Positions 57,956-64,000 of a DNA stretch of 64,000 bases are shown one piece after another. Source of the DNA: Plantago major (Eukaryota; Streptophyta; Magnoliopsida; Lamiales; Plantaginaceae); contig CM048841.1 of assembly GCA_026545765.1 (NCBI GenBank), positions 5,837,712 through 5,901,711 on the forward strand, given 5' to 3'. Position numbers and translations under genes: made by a program. The notes beneath the pieces are model-generated. The model worked only from the letters and a program-made list of their open reading frames with translations, ran no database searches and had not been told where the DNA came from. Position 1 is the first letter of the stretch, and each line of letters opens with the position of its first letter.

Positions 57956-58725
57956 CCTGAAAGAGAGAGTTTTGAGTTAGTTTCAAAACTTTAGTAGATA
58001 TCTGGGTGTTAGAGTAGTCAAGTTCTGTGTAACAGCAACAGGCTCAGAAGGTTGGACTACTGAGGTTCCAGGTGCCTCAGATATTTTGGTGTGAGGAGGA
58101 GACTTGGAAGTCTGATCCTCAGCATCCTCTCTTTCTTTTTGAACCTGAGAATAAAATATAACACTTAGAAATTTATCAGGAGAGAAATACTTAGACAATT
58201 TGATATCTGAGATGTCAATTACCTCCAAAGTAGGAAGCTCAGACACTTGTCTTTGAGAAACTTGTGCAGTTTCTGGTATTCTCTCTGGGGATGAAGGCTT
58301 GGTGGCCTCATCAATTTCCATTGGTTGAGGGGATTGAATGGGCAATTCCCCAGCAACTTCTACTTCTGTTTGAGCCTATAAGTAGAAAGTGTTACGTATT
58401 TAGAAAAATGATTAGAGTAACATTGAAGAATATAGATATCTGAGATATATACATTCTCAATAGAAGGCTCAGATACTTGTTCCCAGAGACTTACAGTTAG
58501 GCTGCTCAGCCTCATCATTTTTCTTCTCAGTTGGGGCCTATTAGAAACAAACACTTAGTTAGTCAAGTGTATACAATAGATATCTGAAAAGTTATGTCTT
58601 AAGAAACTATTTTCCACCTGTAATTGAGGCTCAGGTTCCTTAAGTGGTGAGGCTATGGGAGCCTCCTTCTCAGTCTCTGAGGCAAGCTTTGCAGCTTCCT
58701 CTTGTTCTTTTGTTTCTAATTCAGC
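57956..58725 (-). repeat. Array of mini-exons with similar introns
   Basis: Predicted exon starts at 58725, 58537, 58375, 58144 and 57956 (spacing 188, 162, 231, 188). Each follows a YAG acceptor, and most begin with GCT/GCC (Ala) then a CAA or GAA-type codon. Introns of 80-120 bases contain AGATATCT or GATATCTG. This looks like repeated duplication of one exon-intron unit. Confidence 0.5.
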
Positions 58726-59581
58726 CTGTAACAAAGAAATTTTAATAAGTAACAAGATTTAAGCATAATTTATCACAAGCAAAGAGTTAAACCATTCAGC
58801 TACCAGAGCTTTGTCAGGCTGACTGGTCTATGGAACTTGTGAAGTTTCCATGCGTTGGTCTTGTTGTTCTTGGACCACTTCTTTGTTGGAAGTTTGAGGT
58901 ACTTTGGACCTTTCCTGAGTATGCAACTCGGTTGTCTCCCCTGGTTGATCATTCTGAGTAGATGCCTCAGTTTGATCCCTCTCATTGAGTTGGGGAACCT
59001 GCTCATTTGTAGGATTTTCTTCAGCAATCAGAAGTGCTAGTATGTCAAACTGCAATTCATTCACCATGGCTTCATTATCATCTGGTGAATCTTGTGAATT
59101 GGATGAATTAAAGTGCGGCTCATCCTGATCCTTTTTGCGACATTTTGTAAAGTGTGGAGGCAATGTCAGAATCCTCCATCACTATATCACCACATTTCAA
59201 AACTTCTTCTACCAGCTTGAGTGTGTCTTGTCCAGATTCTTTGGACTTAGGTTCTATCTCAGCAACCTCTGTACTAAGTGCTTCTACAGCAACCTTAGTA
59301 ATGGGTGCTTTCTCAGCAACCTTTGAAATGGGTGCTTGTTCAGCAACCTGAGGTGTGGGTTCTTCTTCAAATACCTCTATTCTTTCAGCATCCCTAGAAC
59401 TTGTTGCTTCTTCAGCAACCTTAGCCCTTTTTGATTTCTGTAGGACTTGAGAGATGATCAATTCATCATCATCAGAGCTCTCATCAGCATTTGGAACTGA
59501 TTGATAGGGCTTAATGCCTGCCACTACTCTCATTTTTACCAATGAGTTCATCAGCAAGGCTTTCCTTGGTAGCATTGATGA

Positions 59582-59690
59582 GTTCATCAGCAGTTATATC
59601 TTTTGCAGCATTGATGAGTTCATCTGCTGTGAGCTTAGCAGCATTGATGAGTTCATCTTCATTGATTAGTTCATCAGCAGTGGCGTTAGA
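59582..59690 (-). repeat. ADELINAAK codon repeats
   Basis: GATGAACTCATCAATGCTGC and variants recur every 24-42 bases, always in multiples of three, encoding a DELINAA-type peptide. Confidence 0.85.
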
Positions 59691-59780
59691 TATCTGAGAG
59701 TCGACATCCACAATGGGTATGCCTTCTGATTTGCCAGCATACTTCTTTCGTGAAGTTCTGGGAACCCTCAGATACCTCAT

Positions 59781-60747
59781 TAGTCTTTCATTTCTTGGAA
59801 CCTTTCTGAGATGCGGTAACCTTTTTCATCATTTTTGTATACTCATATTTGTAGAGTAGGTTACTATTGGCAATGTATGCCGTCTCTCTGAGCTCAATGC
59901 CAAGACACTCCAGTAATTAGCATATCTTCAATCCATAGCTAACTGTGGCTTTTGGCTCAGCAAGGCCCTTAACGATTTTAGGCTCAAAGCCTTTTATCTT
60001 CTTCACAAATTTCATGAAGGCGTACTTCCCCCAATTAAAAGGGTTTTCCAGCCTTTTGTTTTGTTGATTTAACAAGAACATCATCATCTAGCGTTCTTAG
60101 CTTATCTGGTCAGCTCCTCCTTGTAGACCATCAAAGCATCTGTGAAGGATACATGCAAACACATCCCAGTGGACCAACAGATGTCTGTTCCTTATGTTAG
60201 CAAGCTTAAAGTCTATGGGTGTGTCTGGCTTGTCAAGATCACACACATCACTGTAGAGCTTTTTGACACCCTCAAGGAGATCTTCATCCTTGGTGTCAAT
60301 TTCAAAATCCTTTCCAAGATTTTGAAGCTCAAACAGCTCACAGAAAGCTGTTTCGTCCAACAGGATTTCCTGTCCTTGGAATTTAGTCTTGATAGACACT
60401 GTCTCAGTGCCTTCAGAGACTTGGGAAATATTTGTGGAGTTCTTGTAAAACTCCAGGACATTCAGTGAAGAAACTCCACTGGGAAAAGTAGATAGAAAGC
60501 CCTTGATTTGTGCCTTTTCAAGCATATCAAGTACCAACTTCCTGTCAGCTTGGTTTTCTATTGCAACAACAAGGTATTCCTCAGTCATGGCACCACCCCA
60601 AATCATCCTGTGATTTGAAGTCCAATTATCAGGATTGAAGTCTCCTATCAATCGATTGTTCGTGATAACCAACACTGGTGCTTGCTTTTCAGTAGTTGCA
60701 GAGGTAGTAGCTTGGGATTTATGGTTAGAAGCACATTTTGGAGCCAT
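59781..60747 (-). pseudogene. Accessory gene 1, 5' exon
   Basis: Open from the ATG at 60747 for 216 codons: MAPKCASNHKSQATTS, then a globular part (DNWTSNHRMIWGGAMTEEYL, LLDETAFCELFELQNLGKDF, NRHLLVHWDVFACILHRCF). It stops at a TAA at 60097, but similar coding continues in another frame (NWGKYAFMKFVKKIKGF, near 60030) with further stops to about 59790. It occupies the place where Sirevirus elements carry an env-like ORF, and resembles gag/transposon-type domains of unnamed plant retroelement proteins more than a membrane glycoprotein. The assignment is inference. Confidence 0.5.
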
Positions 60748-61679
60748 CTCTTTAAATAGTGAAAGTTTTTGAAAGTTGGAAAGAGATTAAGGTGTGAGTT
60801 TAGTGATTCTTTGCAGAATAACTAAGCAAAGAACAGAGATTTGCAGAAAACTTTGAAAGGTTTTTGCTATTTCTGTGTAAGTGTGAATGTTGGATTAGGC
60901 GAAAGTGAATTCTTTTGCCAAAATCCTATATATATAGCATCTTACTCTCAACAGACATATACATACAAATTGATTTTGTACATATGTATTTGTGCAAATG
61001 CAGATAGGCGTGGGTAAAATTCGTTTTGCATTAAATGCTTAGTGGGCCACGTCTGTGTTTTTACAGTCCACTATTTTACCGAGAATTGATCCGTCCGTTA
61101 AGATCAAATGCCCATTTCATCAAGAGTCACGATTGCTTCTTTAGCAATGATCACAATCAGTAATTGTAATTGTGCCCAATTAATGAAATTTGGAGAATAG
61201 CTTTCTATATCACATCTCTTTTATGTGGCTAGGGGACAATCTTCGGACTTATCTATCCAGTTCAGATACTGTATGTAACTTAATATATAAATGGAAAGAT
61301 ACAAAACACCAGAGTTGTAGTTGACTGAATACAGTTGTACCACATTTCTCTTTTGTGTTCCCCCTCACTTTGTGATCTCACAGATATCTGAGTACCCGTC
61401 TTAGAAATCATTGAAAGACACTTTTCCCTTTTAACCTTTGATATCTGAGTACCCGTCTCAGATATCTTTTTGTTATGTGTTTCACCCTTTGCCTTTGATA
61501 TTCTGGATTCCCGTTCAAGATATCTTATCTTTTCTTTTCCCTTCGTAATCATACTGAGTTCCTGTTTCACTCACACTTTTAGCTCCTTTTTGGTATATGA
61601 GTTCCTGTCTCAGATACCTTTTTGCCTTAGATATCTAGATGCCTGTTCCAGATATCTTTCTCCTTTCTGAGTTTTCGTC
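60748..61679 (-). other. Spacer between pol and accessory genes
   Basis: No gene is seen. It holds a TATATATA box near 60930 (minus strand), possibly the promoter of the accessory gene about 180 bases upstream of its ATG. From 61375 to 61690 a ~55-base unit with AGATATCTGAGTACCCGTCT is repeated about five times. Confidence 0.5.
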
Positions 61680-61690
61680 TCAGAGATTAG
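61375..61690. repeat. GATATCTGAGTNCCNGTCTCAGATATC repeats
   Basis: About five diverged copies, each made of AGATATCT, then GAGTWCCYGTCTC, then AGATATCT, so each copy is itself partly palindromic. Confidence 0.75.
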
Positions 61691-64000
61691 AACTTTTCAG
61701 TTCCTTCGGTAGCTCCATTAACCCAAGACTATGTCTCAAGGTTAAGAATCTCCTTTCTTGCAAAGGCTTTGTAAATATATCTGCAAGTTGGTCTTCAGTA
61801 CCAATCTTGAGTATCTCTATATTGCCTTTTTCAACATGGTCTCTAACGAAGTGGTGTCTAACATCAATGTGCTTTGTTCTTGCATGAAACTTAGGATTCT
61901 GAGTTATGGCAATAGCACTTGTGTTGTCACAGAAAATCGGAGTTTTCTATTCATTGATCTCATAGTCTTTGAGTTGTTGTTGTATCCACAATATCTGTGA
62001 AGCAATACACCCAGCAACAATATATTCAGCCTCTGTGGTAGATGTGGCAATTGAGTTTTGTTTCTTGCCGAACCATGATATTAATCTGGCACCAAGAAAT
62101 TGACAAGTTCCTGAGGTGCTTTTTCTATCAAGCAATGATCCAGCATAGTCAGCATCAGAATAGCCAACTAAACTCAATCCACTGTCTTTTGGATACCACA
62201 ATCCAACTTCTACAGTACCCTTTACATACCTTAATATTTTCATAGCAATGTTGTAGTGTGATTGCATTGGATTTGTCTGAAATTTAGCACACACTCTAAC
62301 TGCATATTGAATATTAGGTCCACTTGCAATGAGGTACAGTAGAGACCCAATCAATTTCCTATACTTGTGTTCTTCAACACTCTTGTCAGATTCAGTATAG
62401 GTCATTTTGGTTCCAATGCTCATAGGTATCTTAGCATTCTTTTCAGAAGGCTTTAGATTAAACTTGTTGAGCATATCTTTTTCATACTTTGTTTGACTAA
62501 TGAATATTCCATCATTAAGTTGCTTGACTTGCAACCCTAGGAAATAGTTCAATTCTCCCATCATGCTCATCTCAAATTTACTTTTGCAACCAACCTTGCT
62601 TTGTTTCTGGTTATTTCACCAGACTCATTCATTTTGTTTCTGAAAACCCACTTGGTTCCAATTACAAATATTCCGTCAACAAATGGAACCAGTTTCCAGA
62701 CTCTATTTCTCTCAAATTGATCCAACTCTTCTTGCATTGCAGAGATCCAATCTTGATCCTTCAATGCTTCTTCTATAGTTTTAGGTTCAATGTTTGAGAT
62801 GAAACATCCATAAGAGAGTCTGCATTTCCAGCAATTGCTCTTCTAGTTCTAACCCCTTGTTCTAAAGGACTAATCACATCCTTGGCATGATGATTTCTTA
62901 TCCATTTCATAGTCGGTTTTGAACTAGTAGGATCAATATCTTTTTGATCTGAATGTGAATCAATATGATCTTGACAGGATACTTGTGCAGTATCTGAGAT
63001 ATATGGCACACGGGAAATTCCATAGATATCTGACACTTTTTTCAGTATTAGAGATATCTGGGATTGGATTTTCAGCAATCTCATTCTCAGAAACCTCTTC
63101 ATGATGAAGATTCTCAGTAACCTGTTCCATTTCTGGAATTCTCACAGGAAATTCTTCATCATGTCTTGGAGTCATCTGGTTGTTACTAAGCAATGGTTGC
63201 TTTTCATCGTCAGAGTCATTTGGTTGAAATGTTCTCAAGTAATCTTTTCCATTGTTAAGAACAAAACATCTACAACCAAACACCCTTAGATGCTTGATAC
63301 TAGGGGGTCTACCAATCAAAAGTTCATAAGGAGTTTTGTCATGGTGTTTGTTAATCAAACATCTATTTTGAGTGTAGCAAGCTGTGTTAACAGCTTCAAC
63401 CCAATAGATTTCACTTATTTCAGTGTCAGCAAGCATTGTCAGCAACATAAAGATTTTCTTTCCGCCTAGCAACCAAGACTGTCTGCTTTGACTCATTGTA
63501 AACCAAGACAGTGTACCCTTTGTCTACCAATTGACTCATGCTTAGGAGATTATATTTCAATCCCTTTACATGTAGTACTTCAGAGATTGTAAGAGCTCCA
63601 AGCTTTAGATTGCCAAAACCTATGGTTAGATTTTTATCTCCTCCAGCAAATCTAATAATTGGTCCTTTACCGCATTTTATGTAGTTAATTAGATTTGTTT
63701 TGTCTCCTGTCATGTGCTTCCCACATCGACTATCAAAATGCCACTTCGTGTTCTTCCTCATAGTGTTCTTGTCAGCCATTAGGCAAGGCTCAATGTTGGA
63801 GCAATCTGGATAGATCTCCTCAGCAACCCCACATAATTCTCTTTTTTTTGACCAAAGTCAAACAATTCATGAGTGATGCCACATAATTTTGGAGAAGGTA
63901 GTTTGGAGTCATCTGAGTCTTCTTCCTCAGATTCTGACTCAATATCAAGAGCATCCAGTTGGATTTGAATCTTTTTCCTTTCTTTAGTGAGCATAGCTTT
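61680..64000 (-). pseudogene. Copia gag end and pol, integrase and RT cores deleted
   Basis: From the right: gag end (63994-63779, frame lost near the T8 homopolymer at 63842-63849); protease 63779-63430 with the catalytic DSG changed to DSR (WHFDSRCGKHMTGDK); an abrupt join near 63425 to the integrase C-terminal side (YWVEAVNTACYTQNRCLI, LRVFGCRCFVLNN), so the zinc and DDE core is missing; a linker to 62960; the RT start (VWKLVPF, VIGTKWVFRNKMNESGEI) cut off near 62580; then the RT end (GELNYFLGLQVKQ) and RNase H (YSDADYAGSLLDRKSTSGTC, STTEAEYIVAG) to a TAG at 61947. Reading on to 61680 gives a normal pol end (QLADIFTKPL). Confidence 0.82.

Larger units (their letters stand above)
56225..59780 (-). 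pseudogene. Accessory gene 1, 3' exons: repeats and coiled coil
   Basis: A chain of minus-strand open segments with short introns. 59780-59511 holds five ADELINAAK-type repeats. 59587-59120 holds a series of VAEKAPITK-type repeats and acidic stretches. 58725-57956 has a row of mini-exons. 57986-57308 has a compact part (PFFKAHTLPKHLKCFKKWQR) and acidic DDDDVPGPG-rich DNA. 57118-56225 has a long coiled coil (QNQELKVELHKLVAAYNYLQ) and a Lys-rich, Pro-rich end. Frame changes near 59560 and 57672 and other stops break it. The family is not recognised; low-complexity charged repeats suggest a structural or interaction role. Confidence 0.5.
53168..64000 (-). mobile_element. Sirevirus-like copia element, 5' end off window
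   Basis: Minus-strand order: gag end and pol (64000-61680), spacer, accessory genes (60747-55239), purine tract (54809-54822) and 3' LTR (54807-53168). A purine tract of the AAGAAGGGGGAAAT kind, the TGTTAGG LTR start, a GGGGGTTGAATAG block in the LTR and extra genes after pol point to the Sirevirus/Maximus lineage. The 5' LTR is not in the window, so the TSD cannot be checked. Pol has two large deletions and several stops. Confidence 0.8.

Noticed and set aside
55239..60747. Accessory region as an ordinary host gene beside a copia element
   Set aside because: It lies on the pol strand between pol and a purine tract with LTR, and shares the AGATATCT motif with the LTR and spacer. Host capture by the element remains possible, but an independent neighbour is unlikely.
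61280..61570. Minus-strand ORF with Lys/Glu/Ser repeats
   Set aside because: It is the translation of the GATATCTGAGTACCC repeat units in the spacer.

Overview
The window is nuclear DNA of a flowering plant, most likely a eudicot. It is AT-rich, has GT-AG introns with plant-style genes, and is filled with plant transposon families: MULE, CACTA, Ty3/gypsy of the Tat type, Ty1/copia, Stowaway MITEs and a solo LTR. The species cannot be named from sequence alone. Only two host genes look intact. One is a seven-exon RSS3-like bHLH-MYC N-terminal regulator (11552-14114, +). The other is a two-exon zeatin O-glucosyltransferase-like UGT (48396-45973, -).

Layout from left to right. 1-4490: a decayed MULE, with a MuDR-type transposase (+) facing a small GRF-zinc-finger gene (-). 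4494-4839: a CACTA terminal fragment whose last base is also the first base of the target duplication of a 2.2 kb solo LTR (4844-7070, TSD GATAG). 7430-9440: satellite-like A-rich repeats and a long inverted repeat with large CT/TA microsatellites in its arms. 10970-14114: a Stowaway MITE, then the RSS3-like gene. 15288-35156: a complete CACTA element (TSD TTA) with broken tnp2-like and tnpA-like genes. A complete Tat-type gypsy element is nested inside it (19612-33439, TSD ATTGT). That gypsy carries sense gag-pol plus two antisense genes, one with its own TATA box and 5' UTR intron. 35157-41516: repeats, a 306-bp tandem duplication, a long TA tract, a minisatellite and a candidate non-autonomous element. 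41517-45795: a complete but deleted copia element (TSD ATCAT). 45973-48396: the UGT, whose intron holds a 950-bp CACTA derivative (TSD CAT). 48588-50460: a Stowaway MITE and a long array of GAAACTAA-type repeats. 52270-53167: remnants of other LTR elements and GC-rich palindromes. 53168-64000: the 3' LTR, a very large accessory region and the decayed pol of a Sirevirus-like copia on the minus strand; its 5' end lies beyond the window.

The two host genes are unrelated in function. Everything else is a record of nested and sequential transposition: five elements can be delimited by matching target-site duplications read directly from the sequence, and two Stowaway MITEs by paired termini flanked by TA. 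The most interesting material is accessory coding capacity inside transposons: the antisense genes of the gypsy element, the ~6 kb of multi-exon accessory genes between pol and the 3' LTR of the minus-strand copia, and the convergent zinc-finger gene of the MULE.
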